From assembly GCF_042677045.1 (NCBI RefSeq), contig NZ_JBHTIH010000002.1, positions 310,001 through 374,000 of the forward strand: a stretch of DNA of 64,000 nt, written 5' to 3'. Positions 9,086 to 18,098 of the stretch are shown piece after piece (positions within the stretch are counted from its first letter, which is position 1; every line of letters begins with the position of its first letter). The translations under genes and the position numbers were made by a program. The DNA comes from Lysobacter_K koreensis. Lineage in GTDB: Bacteria > Pseudomonadota > Gammaproteobacteria > Xanthomonadales > Xanthomonadaceae. Below the pieces are notes generated by a model. That model was not told the DNA's origin. It ran no database searches and saw nothing but the letters and a program-made list of their open reading frames with translations.

Positions 9086-9517
9086 TCAGTGGCGAACTTC
9101 GTTGTCGGCGTCCACGCGATGTAGGGGCGGGGCGTTGCCGCTGGCCATCTCCTGGGCGAGGCGGGCTTCGAACTGCTCGAAGCTCAAACCTTGCTCGGAT
9201 ACTTCACGCTGCGCCGCGTCTCCCAGCATCGTCGACACATTCAGGCGCACCGCGGTGCCCTGGCTCTCGTGCAGCGCCGCGGCGCGCTTGAGCATGGCCA
9301 GCACCCGCGCGGCGCTGTCGGAACCGCCGGCGATCTTGCCGCCCATGCCCAGCACCCACTCGTCGTCGCGGCGGACGATGCCGCCGAGCAGCTGGCCGTG
9401 CTCGTCGCGCAGGTCCGCGTGCGGCTCGATCGGCGCGGCGGCGACCGTAGGCGCGTTGCGGGCCTTGGCGAGCTTGCGTTTCCGGGCGTCGCGACGGGCT
9501 TTCGAAGTGATGGACAT
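9086..9517 (-). CDS. Conserved hypothetical protein with basic N-terminus
   Basis: This 143-residue protein is not one I can assign to a named family. It begins with a very basic stretch (SKARRDARKRKLAKARNA), followed by a soluble, Ala-rich domain containing GQLLGGIVRRDDEWVLGMG and a predicted helical C-terminal half (residues 65-130). There is no signal peptide or membrane segment, so it is probably cytoplasmic; the basic tract could bind nucleic acid, which is only a guess. It is convergent with pnp and divergent from the ArsR-type regulator. Codon use and third-position GC match the neighbouring genes, supporting a real gene. Confidence 0.65.
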   Translation of the reverse strand: MSITSKARRDARKRKLAKARNAPTVAAAPIEPHADLRDEHGQLLGGIVRRDDEWVLGMGGKIAGGSDSAARVLAMLKRAAALHESQGTAVRLNVSTMLGDAAQREVSEQGLSFEQFEARLAQEMASGNAPPLHRVDADNEVRH

Positions 9518-9637
9518 GTCGGGGCTCCGGTAGGTCTGGCCCGATGATAGCCGGTGCCCGGTGAGCGGCCCGGAGTCTTGTCGATGGGATGGGCAGCGGG
9601 CGAACAGCGCGTGGGTTCCACGCTCGCATTTAAGTTA

Positions 9638-9689
9638 AACCGTATGGTTGACAATGATTCGCGCCGGGATTAAATGCAACCGCATGGTT
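9638..9689 (+). promoter_or_regulatory. Promoter with two AACC-N4-GGTT operators before the ArsR-type gene
   Basis: Two near-identical dyads, AACCGTATGGTTGA (from 9638) and AACCGCATGGTTGA (from 9678), lie 40 bases apart. Between them are TTGACA (9648-9653) and, after a 16-base spacer, TTAAAT (9670-9675), a good -35/-10 pair whose start point would fall at about 9683. The first dyad therefore touches the -35 box and the second covers the transcription start and the ATG at 9684. This layout suits repression by the encoded ArsR-type protein. Confidence 0.6.
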
Positions 9690-10049
9690 GAACAATCAGC
9701 ACGGCTCGATCACATCTTCGGCGCGCTCGCCGACCCGACGCGGCGCGCGATGCTGCGCAGCCTGTCGACGCGGGAGCTCAATGTCGGCGAGCTGGCGGCG
9801 CCGTACCGGATGTCGCTCGCCGCGGCGTCCAAGCACGTCAAGGTGCTAGAGCGCGCAGGCCTGGTGCGGCGCACGGTGCTGGGGCGCACGCACCTGTGCA
9901 GCATCGAACCGGCCGCCCTGGCGCAGGCAGACCAGTGGCTGCGCTTCTACGAGCGTTTCTGGACCGATCGCCTGGACGCACTCGACGCGGCGCTGCAAGC
10001 CGAAGATCGGTCGGCGGCCGTCAAGCCTGGCAAGGCGAGGCGCAAGTGA
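9684..10049 (+). CDS. ArsR-family transcriptional regulator (SdpR-like, SRPBCC-linked)
   Basis: A 121-residue winged-helix repressor: LFGALADPTRRAMLR-type helices near the N-terminus (IFGALADPTRRAMLRSL), ELNVGELA, and the recognition helix SLAAASKHVKVLERAGLVRR. No cysteine pair for metal binding is present in the DNA-binding part, so it is unlikely to be a classical metal sensor. A SRPBCC/AHSA1 gene follows 102 bases downstream, a frequent pairing for this subfamily. The ATG at 9684 has no ribosome binding site and coincides with the predicted transcription start, suggesting a leaderless mRNA; a TTG at 9648 is in frame but lies in the -35 box. It probably represses itself. Confidence 0.88.
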   Translation: MVEQSARLDHIFGALADPTRRAMLRSLSTRELNVGELAAPYRMSLAAASKHVKVLERAGLVRRTVLGRTHLCSIEPAALAQADQWLRFYERFWTDRLDALDAALQAEDRSAAVKPGKARRK

Positions 10050-10151
10050 TGAGCAACGGCCCCGGACCGTCCATGAACGCGTACTCGATCGATTCCGATC
10101 GCGGACACCGATCCGCGCGCCACGTTTCAACGAACCCTCGAGGATGCGGCA

Positions 10152-10703
10152 ATGAACGATTTCGGCGTAATCACGCAACCTGGCACCTTGCGTCTTGAGC
10201 GTGTGTTGCCCGGGCCGATCGAACGGGTGTGGGCGTACCTCACCGATTCGGACAAGCGCGGCACTTGGCTGGCGTCCGGCGAGATGGAGCTGCACGTGGG
10301 TGGCAAGGTCGAACACGTGTTCCGCAACGCCGACCTGACCGCCCCCGATGACCTGCCTCCACCCAAGTACGCGCAGCACGCCCACGAAAGTCGCATGCAC
10401 GGCCGGGTCACCGCCTGCGAGCCACCGCGCCTGCTCAGCTACACCTGGTTCGAAGGCAACGGCGAGGACTCGGAGGTGAGCTTCGAGTTGAGCGCGCACG
10501 ACGGCGGCAACGTCCTGCTGGTGCTGACGCATCGCCGCCTCGCCTCGCGCGATGAGCTGCTCAGCGTCGCGGCCGGATGGCACGCCCACGTCGGCATCCT
10601 GATCGATCGTCTTTCGGGCCGGCAACCGCAGCCGTTCTGGTCGACGCACACGCGCCTGGAGGCGGAGTACGCACGGCGGATTCCGGCCGATCCGCAAGCT
10701 TAG
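10152..10703 (+). CDS. SRPBCC (AHSA1/START-like) domain protein
   Basis: This 183-residue protein is a member of the SRPBCC fold, which forms a deep hydrophobic ligand pocket. Family hallmarks are LERVLPGPIERVWAYLTDSDKR near the N-terminus, GKVEHVF, the ACEPPRLLSYTW strand with its conserved tryptophan, and a C-terminal helix around GWHAHVGILIDRL. The ligand is unknown. Its position just after the ArsR-type gene suggests that the two form a regulated pair in which the SRPBCC protein binds or modifies a small molecule. An imperfect palindromic repeat begins at the stop codon. Confidence 0.85.
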   Translation: MNDFGVITQPGTLRLERVLPGPIERVWAYLTDSDKRGTWLASGEMELHVGGKVEHVFRNADLTAPDDLPPPKYAQHAHESRMHGRVTACEPPRLLSYTWFEGNGEDSEVSFELSAHDGGNVLLVLTHRRLASRDELLSVAAGWHAHVGILIDRLSGRQPQPFWSTHTRLEAEYARRIPADPQA

Positions 10704-10772
10704 GCTGGGTTGGCTCCATCAACCCAGCGATTCCCATCGCGAATGGAGCGCCGGGTTGGTGGAGCCACCCGG
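10704..10772. repeat. Two related palindromic repeats (TGGGTTGG family)
   Basis: GCTGGGTTG (10704-10712), GCTCCAT loop, CAACCCAGC (10720-10728) is a perfect 9-bp hairpin; a second, related hairpin occupies 10751-10772 (CCGGGTTGG...CCACCCGG). They lie between the convergent SRPBCC and GntP genes and could stabilise both mRNA ends. No T-run follows. Confidence 0.55.
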
Positions 10773-10792
10773 GCGATGGCGGCGAGGCTGCC

Positions 10793-12196
10793 TCAGACCA
10801 ACCCGGTGCCGTAGAACACCCCGATCACCACGAACACCGCCAGCGTCTTGATGATCGTGATGGCGAAGATGTCCTTGTAGGCCTGGCGGTGGGTGAGGCC
10901 GGTCACCGCCAACAGGGTGATGACCGCGCCGTTGTGGGGCAGGGTGTCCATGCCCCCGGACGCCATCGCCGCGACCCGGTGCAGCACCTCCATCGGGATG
11001 CCGGCCGCGTTGGCGTTGGCGATGAAGGTGTCGGCCATCGCCGCCAGCGCGATGCTCATGCCGCCCGACGCCGAACCGGTGATGCCGGCCAGCGCGGTGA
11101 CAGTGACCGCTTCGTTGACCAACGGGTCCGGGATCGCGCTGAGCGCGTTGGCGACGATCAGGAAGCCTGGCAATGCCGCGATCACCGCGCCGAATCCGTA
11201 CTCCGATGCGGTATTCATCGAAGCCAGCAGCGCACCGCCGATCGCCGACTTGGTACCGTCTGCGAAGCTCGCCATCACCGGCTTCCACGCGAACGCGAGC
11301 ACGGCGAGAATGCCGACCAGTAGCGCGCCTTCAACCGCCCAGATCGCCGCGACTTTCGCCACTTCCTGCACCACCGGCGCGGCGTTTCCGATCACCGCCG
11401 GATCGAACGAGTGGCTGTCGCCGTAGAACTGCGGGATCCACGTGGTGAACAGCTTGTTGGCCACGCCGACCAGCACCAGTGGCAGGATCGCGAGCATCGG
11501 ATTGGCCAGCGCGCCGCCAACGAACGGCGCCGGTTCGTTGAGCAACAGCGTGGCATCGCCGTAACCTTCGCCAGCTTTGAGCGCCACGCGGCGTCGCCAG
11601 TCGAGATAGAGCAGGCCGACGACCAGGATAAACACGCCACCGAGCGTGCCGAGCACCGGCGCGGCCCAGGTATCGGTGCCGAAGAACGAGGCCGGGATGA
11701 TGTTCTGGATCTGCGGCGTGCCCGGCAGCGAGTCCATGGTGAAGGTGAACGCACCCAGCGCGATCGTGCCCGGGATCAGCCGCTTGGGGATGTCACTTTG
11801 GCGGAACAGCTCGGCCGCGAACGGGTACACCGCGAACACCACCACGAACAGCGACACGCCGCCGTAGGTTAGCAGCGCGCACACCGCCACGATCGACAGC
11901 ATCGCGCGGCCGGCGCCGAACAGCTTGATCGTCGCGGCGACGATGGACTTGGAGAACCCCGAAAGTTCAATGAGTTTTCCGAAGATCGCGCCGAGCAGGA
12001 ACACCGGGAAGTACAGCTTCAGGAAGCCGACCATCTTGTCCATGAAAAGCCCGGTGAACATCGGCGCGACCAGCGACGGGTCGGTCAGCATCACCGCGCC
12101 CAGCGCCGCCACCGGCGCGAACAGGATGACGCTGTAGCCGCGGTAGGCGACGAACATCAGGAACACCAGCGCGGCCAGCACGATCACAAACGCCAT
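10793..12196 (-). CDS. GntP-family permease (gluconate / 3-hydroxybutyrate type)
   Basis: A 467-residue inner-membrane protein with about 12-14 hydrophobic segments, typical of the GntP family of proton-coupled carboxylate transporters. Recognisable family segments are FPVFLLGAIFGKLIELSG, TMDSLPGTPQIQN and SGGMDTLPHNGAVITLL. The family moves gluconate, related aldonates or D-3-hydroxybutyrate, and the sequence alone does not decide which. The start at 12196 is preceded by GGAGGGTGGA; the frame remains open upstream but that part opposes the receptor gene. It is divergent from a TonB-dependent receptor, which suggests a two-membrane uptake route for the same substrate. Confidence 0.88.
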   Translation of the reverse strand: MAFVIVLAALVFLMFVAYRGYSVILFAPVAALGAVMLTDPSLVAPMFTGLFMDKMVGFLKLYFPVFLLGAIFGKLIELSGFSKSIVAATIKLFGAGRAMLSIVAVCALLTYGGVSLFVVVFAVYPFAAELFRQSDIPKRLIPGTIALGAFTFTMDSLPGTPQIQNIIPASFFGTDTWAAPVLGTLGGVFILVVGLLYLDWRRRVALKAGEGYGDATLLLNEPAPFVGGALANPMLAILPLVLVGVANKLFTTWIPQFYGDSHSFDPAVIGNAAPVVQEVAKVAAIWAVEGALLVGILAVLAFAWKPVMASFADGTKSAIGGALLASMNTASEYGFGAVIAALPGFLIVANALSAIPDPLVNEAVTVTALAGITGSASGGMSIALAAMADTFIANANAAGIPMEVLHRVAAMASGGMDTLPHNGAVITLLAVTGLTHRQAYKDIFAITIIKTLAVFVVIGVFYGTGLV

Positions 12197-12340
12197 TCCA
12201 CCCTCCGGGGCTTCCGCTATGGCCGGGGAGTGTCGGCAACAACGCCGGGGCGGGGCATTGTCCGAAGGTACAGCTGCCGCCCGTAGCGGTGTCCTCCTAG
12301 TCTTTGCCGCAGATGGCAGATCGACTGCCAGCCGGATGTC

Positions 12341-12369
12341 TTGGGCCAACGCCCGGGTTTCTGCATATT
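12341..12369 (+). promoter_or_regulatory. Predicted promoter of the TonB-dependent receptor
   Basis: TTGGGC (12341-12346), 17-base spacer, CATATT (12364-12369). The expected start near 12376 leaves a short leader carrying the ribosome binding site GAGGGGAGAG before the ATG at 12390. The 193-base divergent region would also carry the promoter of the GntP-type permease. Confidence 0.4.
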
Positions 12370-12389
12370 CTCGAGGGGAGAGCGTGGTG

Positions 12390-14615
12390 ATGGGTCGTAT
12401 CAACAACAGCCGCAAGCATCTGAGCATCGCCATTGCCTGCGCGCTGCTCGCGCCGACCGCCTGGGCGCAGGACGCCGCGCCGGCGCAGGAGGCAACGAGC
12501 GATGCGACCACGCTGGGCGCAGTGACCGTGACCGCGCGCAAGCGCGAGGAAACGATCCAGGACGTGCCGATCGCGGTGACCGCGTTCACGGCCGATGCGC
12601 TCGACAAGCTCAACATCCAGGACCTCGGTGACCTCGACGCGCAGGTGCCGAACCTGACCATCTATGCCGCGCGCGGCTCCAGCAGCACGGTGACCGCCTA
12701 CATCCGCGGCGTCGGTCAGGCCGACCCGCTGTGGGGCGTCGACCCGGGCGTCGGCATCTACATGGACGACGTCTACATCGCGCGACCGCAGGGTGCGTTG
12801 CTGGACGTGCTCGACGTCGAGCGCGTCGAAGTGCTGCGCGGCCCGCAGGGCACGCTGTACGGCAAAAACACCATCGGCGGCGCGATCAAGTACATCTCGC
12901 GTGGCCTGCCGACCTCGACCGACGGCTTCGCTTCGGTCACCGTCGGCAACTACGGCCAGCTCGACGTCAAGGCCGCGATCGGCGGCCCGATCGGGGGCGA
13001 CGACGCGCTGCGCGCCCGCATTGCCGTGGCCAGCCTGAACCGCGACGGCTTCGGCGAGAACGTGATCACCAACCAGGAGGTCAGCGACAAGGAAATCCTC
13101 GCGTTGCGCGGCCAGCTTGGCGCCTACGTCAGCGACGACCTGAACTTCCAGTTCGCGTTCGACTGGATGGACGACCAGTCCGGCGTGCGCGGCGCGAAGA
13201 TGCTGGCGCCGAACCGCTTCGCATCCGGCGTGGCGCCCCTGGACAGCCGCTACGACGTACGCAACGGCATGCCCAACATCAACGACACCTCGATCCGGGG
13301 TGCGTCGGCGGTGGCCAATTGGCGTGCGAGCGAGGACTGGGGCTTCAAGTACGTAATGGCCAAGCGCGAGTCCGATACCGAGACCAACATCGACTTCGAC
13401 ACGCTGCCCAACAAGCTCGCTGACGTGAAGGCGTTTTACGCCGACGAGCAGGTCAGCCACGAGCTGCAGGCCAACTACGACGCCGGCGGGCGCATGCGTG
13501 GCGTGATGGGCATCTACGCCTTCGACGGCCAGGCCGGTGGCCAGGTGCGCAACAACTTCTTCAACCTGCTGTTCGGCGACACCCAGGGCACCGTGTTTAC
13601 CGAAAGCGTCGCGCTCTACGCCGACTGGACCTTCGACCTGACCGATCAGCTCAAGCTCGACGTCGGTGCGCGCTACACCGACGAGGACAAGAACGCCCGC
13701 GTGCTCAACCGCGGATACACCGACGCGACCTACACCCGCCCGAACGGCGTCGTATCGGCGAACTTCGACAAGACGATCAACTTCAAGAACACCTCGCCGA
13801 AGGTCTCGCTCGACTACCAGGTAACCCCGGAAATCATGGTGTACGGACTGGCAGCGCGCGGCTTCAAGTCCGGTGGCTTCAACATCCGCGCCAATGCCAC
13901 GGCGGTGCCGCGTTCGGCCGAGCCGTTCGAGGACGAGGTCGTCGACAGCTTCGAAGTGGGCAGCAAGATGGCGTTCTTCGACCAGAGCCTGCTGCTCAAC
14001 CTGGCGTACTTCCACAACCAGTACGAGGACATCCAGCTGTCGGTGTTCACCTCGTTCGACAGCAACGGCGATGGCGTCGACGACGCGTTCTTCGGCGACT
14101 TCACCAACGCCGGCAAGGGTACGGTGCAGGGCGTCGAGGTCGAGTACCAGTGGCTGCCGACGCGGAACTGGCTGCTGTCGGGCAACCTGGCCTGGCTGGA
14201 CGCGCAGTACGACGAGTTCCTCACCACCACCGCGACCCGGCCGCCGGTCCAGATCGATATCGCCGATTCGCAACGCTTTACCAATGCCCCGGAATTCTCG
14301 GGTGCGATCAACCTTGAGTACCGCACCGACCTGGCGGGCGGCGGCAACCTGTCCGCGCGGGTCGGCTACAGCTACCAGAGCGAAGTGTGGCCGACCACCG
14401 ACCTCAGCCCCGCCATCCGCCAGGACGGTTACGGCTTGGTCAATGCCGGTGTGAACTGGCGGGTCAACGACGCGTGGTCGCTGTCGCTGCAGGGCAGCAA
14501 CCTGGCCGACGAGGAATACCGCACCACCGGCTACAACATCCCGACCCTGGGGGTCCTCACCGGCTTCTACGGCCCGCCGCGCCAGTACAGCCTGACGGCG
14601 CGCTACAGCTTCTGA
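12390..14615 (+). CDS. TonB-dependent outer-membrane receptor
   Basis: The 741-residue precursor has a signal peptide (MGRINNSRKHLSIAIACALL, cleavage likely after TAWAQ), a TonB box-like segment LGAVTVTARKREE, the plug domain (about 45-165, with VPIAVTAFTADAL, RGVGQ and RGPQGTLYGKNTIGGAI) and a 22-strand barrel ending in the terminal Phe of YSLTARYSF. The sequence style (IQDVPIAVTAF) is that of receptors that import carbohydrates and other organic nutrients in xanthomonads and sphingomonads rather than a classic siderophore receptor, but the substrate is not determined. There is no N-terminal signalling extension. Transcription ends at a strong hairpin just downstream; the GntP-type permease is divergent. 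Confidence 0.92.
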   Translation: MGRINNSRKHLSIAIACALLAPTAWAQDAAPAQEATSDATTLGAVTVTARKREETIQDVPIAVTAFTADALDKLNIQDLGDLDAQVPNLTIYAARGSSSTVTAYIRGVGQADPLWGVDPGVGIYMDDVYIARPQGALLDVLDVERVEVLRGPQGTLYGKNTIGGAIKYISRGLPTSTDGFASVTVGNYGQLDVKAAIGGPIGGDDALRARIAVASLNRDGFGENVITNQEVSDKEILALRGQLGAYVSDDLNFQFAFDWMDDQSGVRGAKMLAPNRFASGVAPLDSRYDVRNGMPNINDTSIRGASAVANWRASEDWGFKYVMAKRESDTETNIDFDTLPNKLADVKAFYADEQVSHELQANYDAGGRMRGVMGIYAFDGQAGGQVRNNFFNLLFGDTQGTVFTESVALYADWTFDLTDQLKLDVGARYTDEDKNARVLNRGYTDATYTRPNGVVSANFDKTINFKNTSPKVSLDYQVTPEIMVYGLAARGFKSGGFNIRANATAVPRSAEPFEDEVVDSFEVGSKMAFFDQSLLLNLAYFHNQYEDIQLSVFTSFDSNGDGVDDAFFGDFTNAGKGTVQGVEVEYQWLPTRNWLLSGNLAWLDAQYDEFLTTTATRPPVQIDIADSQRFTNAPEFSGAINLEYRTDLAGGGNLSARVGYSYQSEVWPTTDLSPAIRQDGYGLVNAGVNWRVNDAWSLSLQGSNLADEEYRTTGYNIPTLGVLTGFYGPPRQYSLTARYSF

Positions 14616-14637
14616 CCGACCCCGAAGCGGTCAGCTG

Positions 14638-14668
14638 ACGGCGGGCTTCGGCCCGCCGTCTTTTTTTC
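14638..14668 (+). terminator. Rho-independent terminator after the TonB-dependent receptor
   Basis: Perfect 10-bp stem (GACGGCGGGC at 14638-14647, TTCG loop, GCCCGCCGTC at 14652-14661) followed by seven T residues. One of the strongest terminators in the window. Confidence 0.93.
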
Positions 14669-14735
14669 GATACTCTGCGGCTGGGCAGGAGAGCGGTTGA
14701 AAGCAGGTGATGGCGACGACTGACGACAGGCACCC

Positions 14736-17700
14736 ATGTTGAGTCTCGCCGCGGTGGCACTCGCGAGCCTGGCCTGGCTTGCGCTGATGTTCGGCACCGC
14801 GTTGTACGCCGAGCGCCGCCCGAGCGTGCTGGCCAAGCATTGGCACCACGTCTACGCGCTGTCGCTGGCGGTGCACTGCACCTCGTGGACGTTCTACGGC
14901 ACGGTCACCCAGGCTGCGCGCTACGGCTGGCCGTTGCCACCGACATTCCTCGGTTCGATCCTGCTGTACGCGTTCGCGGTCGGCTTCATGGTGCGGCTGG
15001 TGCGCCTGGCGCGCGAGACCAACGCGACCTCGCTGGCCGACCTGATCGCCACCCGCCTGGGCAAGGACGCGTGGCTCGCGGCCACGGTCACGCTGGTCAC
15101 CGCACTGGGGCTGGTGCCGTACATCGCGCTGCAGCTGAAGGCGGTCGCGATGAGCGTGGCGATGCTGACCACGCGCGACAGCCAAGGGCATGCGCTGCCG
15201 GCCTGGCAGGACAGCGCGCTGTACGTGGCGCTGGCGATGGCGGCGTTCGCGATGCTGTTCGGCACGCGCCGCGCCAGCGCCGCCGAGCACAACCGCGGCC
15301 TGGTGCTGGCGATGGCGTTCGAGTCGCTGTTCAAGCTGGCGGCGATGCTGTCGCTGGGCATCTTCGTGTGGTTCGGGCTGGATGCACTGCCGGCGCCGAC
15401 GCCGCAGGCGATGCCGCCGGCGGCCACCGGCGGCTTCGCGCCGCTGGTGTTGCTGGGCGCGTTGGCGATGTTCATCCTGCCGCACCAGTTCCACGTCGGT
15501 GTGGTCGAGTGCCGCGACGAGCGCGACGTGCGCACCGCGCGCTGGCTGTTCCCGCTGTACCTGGTGCTGATCGCGCTGCCGGTGCTGCCGCTGGCGAAAG
15601 CCGGGCAGGCGTTGCTCGGCGGCAGCGGGGTGCCGTCGGACTTGTACGTGCTGGCATTGCCGTTGTCGCAAGGGCACGAGGGTCTGGCGCTGTTCGCATT
15701 CCTCGGTGGACTTAGCGCCTCGACCGGCATGGTCGTGGTCAGCACACTGGCCTTGAGCCTGATGATCGGCAATCACTGGTTCGCCCCGGGCCTGCTGCGC
15801 GGCGCATGGGCGCGCAACGACGGCAGCGACCTGCGCGGGCGCGTGCTCACGCTGCGCCGCGCCGGCATCGCCGTGATCATGCTGCTGGCGTGGGCATACA
15901 GCCGCCTGCTGGCCGGCAGCGACGCGCTGGCCGACGTCGGCGCAGTGTCGTTCTCGGCGCTGGCCACGCTGGCGCCGGCGCTGGGGTTCGCGGTGTGGCG
16001 GCCGCAGACCTCGCCGCGTGCGGCGGTGATCGGGGTGCTGGCCGGCTTCGCGACCTGGGCGTGGGTGCTGCTGCTGCCGATGACGCTGGAGTTGCGCGGC
16101 GGAACACCGGCATGGCTGGAAGGCGGGCCGTTCGGCATCGCGTTCCTGTCGCCCGACGGACTGTTTGGCTTGACCGGCTGGAGCCGGCTCGGGCGCGCGG
16201 TGGGCGCGAGCCTGTTCGTGGGCACGTTCGCGACCGTGCTGGCGTCGCTTTGGCGGCGCGAAGCCCCGCGGCGCACGCAGCGCGGCCTGGATGCGCGGAC
16301 CCTGGGCGAGGCGGGGCGGCGCTTCCTGCCGCGCGAGCGGGTCGCGCAACTGCTGCAGGGCGCGCCCGCGGCCGGCGCGGTGCCGCTGCAGACCGAAGAA
16401 CGCGTGGAGCGCGAGCTCGCCGCGGTGCTGGGTTCGGCCTCGGCGCGCGTGCTGCTGGACGCGGCGCGACGCGAGGCCGGGCATCTCGACACCGTCGCGG
16501 CGATCGTCGGCGAGGCCTCGGCCGACCTGCGTTTCAACCAGCGCGTGCTCGAGGCGGCGCTGCAGAACATGAGCCAGGGCATCAGCGTGGTCGATGCGCA
16601 GCTGCGCCTGGTCGCCTGGAACCGCCGCTATGCCGAGCTGTTCGGCTTCCCCGAGGAGTTGCTGCAGGTGGGGCGCCCGATCGCCGAACTCTCGCGCTGG
16701 GCGTTGCAACGCCTGCCACCGCAACGGGGTGAACGCGATCTGGAACAGGTGCTGGAGCGGCGGATGGCGTTCATGCGCGCCGGCACGCCGCACTTGTCCG
16801 AGCGCGTGCTCCCCGACGGCAGCATCGTCGAGATCCGCGGCAACCCGATGCCCGGCGGCGGGTTCGTCGCCACCTTCACCGACGTCACCGCGTTCCGTCG
16901 CGCCGAGGCCGGCCTGATCCAGGCCAACGAGACGCTCGAGCAGCGCGTCGCCACCCGCACCACCGATCTCGCCGCGGCCACGCGCGAGGCCGAGCGCGCC
17001 AACGAGGCCAAGAGCCGCTTCCTCGCCGCGATCGGCCACGACCTCATGCAGCCGTTGCACGCGGCGCAGTTGTTCACCGACGCGCTGCTGCAGCAGACCA
17101 GCAGCGACCACGTGGATGCTGCGCAACAGCACGCCACGATCGGACAGATCAGCGGCGCGCTCGATTCCACCAGCGACCTCCTGCTGGGCCTGCTGGACAT
17201 GTCGCGGCTCGACGCCGGCGGGCTGGTGCCGCAATCGCGCGACTTCCCGCTGGCCGAGGTGCTCGAGCCGCTGGCGTCGGAGTTCCGCGCGATCGCCGCG
17301 GCGCAGGGCCTGCGTTTCCGCTTCGTCGCCAGCGATGCGTGGACGCGCAGCGACCCGCAGCTGCTGCGCCGCGTGCTACAGAACTTCCTCGCCAACGCGG
17401 TGCGCTACACCGCCACAGGCAGCGTGCTGCTGGGCGTGCGCCGCGACAACGAGGGCCTGCGCATCGAGGTGCACGACACCGGCGCCGGCATCGCCCTCGA
17501 GCAGCAGGCGACGATTTTCGAGGAGTTCCGTCGCGGCGACGACGCGTCGGGGCAGGGGCTTGGACTGGGCCTGGCGATCGCCGACCGCATCGCCCAGCTG
17601 CTGCACGCGCCGCTGGCGCTGCGCAGCCGCGTGGGCCGCGGCACGGTGTTTTCGGTGCAGGTCGCGCACGTGGCCGTCGGTCGCGCCGAGGCGCCCGCCG

Positions 17701-18098
17701 GGCCGCGCCGTGGGTTGGCCGGCACGCGCGTGCTGCTGGTCGACAACGACCCGTTGGCGCTGGCCGCCTCGGCGAGCCTGCTGCAAGGCTGGGGTTGCGA
17801 TGTCGTCACCGCCGCCGGTGCCGGTGCCGCCGAGCAGGCGCTGGCGGCAGGTGCGGCGGCGCTGTGGCTGTTCGATTACCACCTCGACGACGGCGACACC
17901 GGCACCGCGCTGGTCGCCCGGCTGGGCGCGTGCTTCGAGCCGCGACCGGCAGTGATTCTGAGCGCGGACACCAGCGCAGCGGTACGCCGCGCAGTCCACG
18001 AGGCAGGCTTGCCGCTGCTGGCCAAACCGATGAAGCCGCTGGCCCTGAAGTCGGTGCTGGACAGGCTGCTCGCCGCGCGCGAGGTGCAACTGACGTAG
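14736..18098 (+). CDS. Transporter-fused hybrid sensor histidine kinase (CrbS/CbrA-like)
   Basis: This 1120-residue membrane protein joins a sodium/solute symporter (SSS) domain with about 13 membrane segments (10-470), a linker, a PAS domain (about 600-720, SQGISVVDAQLRLVAWN), a short coiled coil, a HisKA domain with phospho-acceptor His768 in AAIGHDLMQPLHA, an HATPase (NFLANAVRYT, GLGLGLAI) and a C-terminal receiver with Asp1047 (LFDYHLDDGD) and Lys1097. This order matches the acetate-responsive kinase CrbS and relatives. The likely partner is the LuxR-type regulator encoded convergently at 18212-18877. The TAG stop lies inside the GTAG of a palindromic repeat. What the symporter domain senses or carries is unknown. 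Confidence 0.9.
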   Translation: MLSLAAVALASLAWLALMFGTALYAERRPSVLAKHWHHVYALSLAVHCTSWTFYGTVTQAARYGWPLPPTFLGSILLYAFAVGFMVRLVRLARETNATSLADLIATRLGKDAWLAATVTLVTALGLVPYIALQLKAVAMSVAMLTTRDSQGHALPAWQDSALYVALAMAAFAMLFGTRRASAAEHNRGLVLAMAFESLFKLAAMLSLGIFVWFGLDALPAPTPQAMPPAATGGFAPLVLLGALAMFILPHQFHVGVVECRDERDVRTARWLFPLYLVLIALPVLPLAKAGQALLGGSGVPSDLYVLALPLSQGHEGLALFAFLGGLSASTGMVVVSTLALSLMIGNHWFAPGLLRGAWARNDGSDLRGRVLTLRRAGIAVIMLLAWAYSRLLAGSDALADVGAVSFSALATLAPALGFAVWRPQTSPRAAVIGVLAGFATWAWVLLLPMTLELRGGTPAWLEGGPFGIAFLSPDGLFGLTGWSRLGRAVGASLFVGTFATVLASLWRREAPRRTQRGLDARTLGEAGRRFLPRERVAQLLQGAPAAGAVPLQTEERVERELAAVLGSASARVLLDAARREAGHLDTVAAIVGEASADLRFNQRVLEAALQNMSQGISVVDAQLRLVAWNRRYAELFGFPEELLQVGRPIAELSRWALQRLPPQRGERDLEQVLERRMAFMRAGTPHLSERVLPDGSIVEIRGNPMPGGGFVATFTDVTAFRRAEAGLIQANETLEQRVATRTTDLAAATREAERANEAKSRFLAAIGHDLMQPLHAAQLFTDALLQQTSSDHVDAAQQHATIGQISGALDSTSDLLLGLLDMSRLDAGGLVPQSRDFPLAEVLEPLASEFRAIAAAQGLRFRFVASDAWTRSDPQLLRRVLQNFLANAVRYTATGSVLLGVRRDNEGLRIEVHDTGAGIALEQQATIFEEFRRGDDASGQGLGLGLAIADRIAQLLHAPLALRSRVGRGTVFSVQVAHVAVGRAEAPAGPRRGLAGTRVLLVDNDPLALAASASLLQGWGCDVVTAAGAGAAEQALAAGAAALWLFDYHLDDGDTGTALVARLGACFEPRPAVILSADTSAAVRRAVHEAGLPLLAKPMKPLALKSVLDRLLAAREVQLT

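Noticed and set aside
9648..9683. Upstream TTG start for the ArsR-type gene
   Set aside because: The TTG at 9648 coincides with the TTGACA -35 box, and family homologues begin close to the MVEQSARL-type start.
12197..12661. N-terminal extension of the GntP-type permease
   Set aside because: The frame stays open upstream of 12196, but it overlaps the receptor gene on the other strand, is not hydrophobic, and the GGAGGGTGGA site fits the start at 12196.
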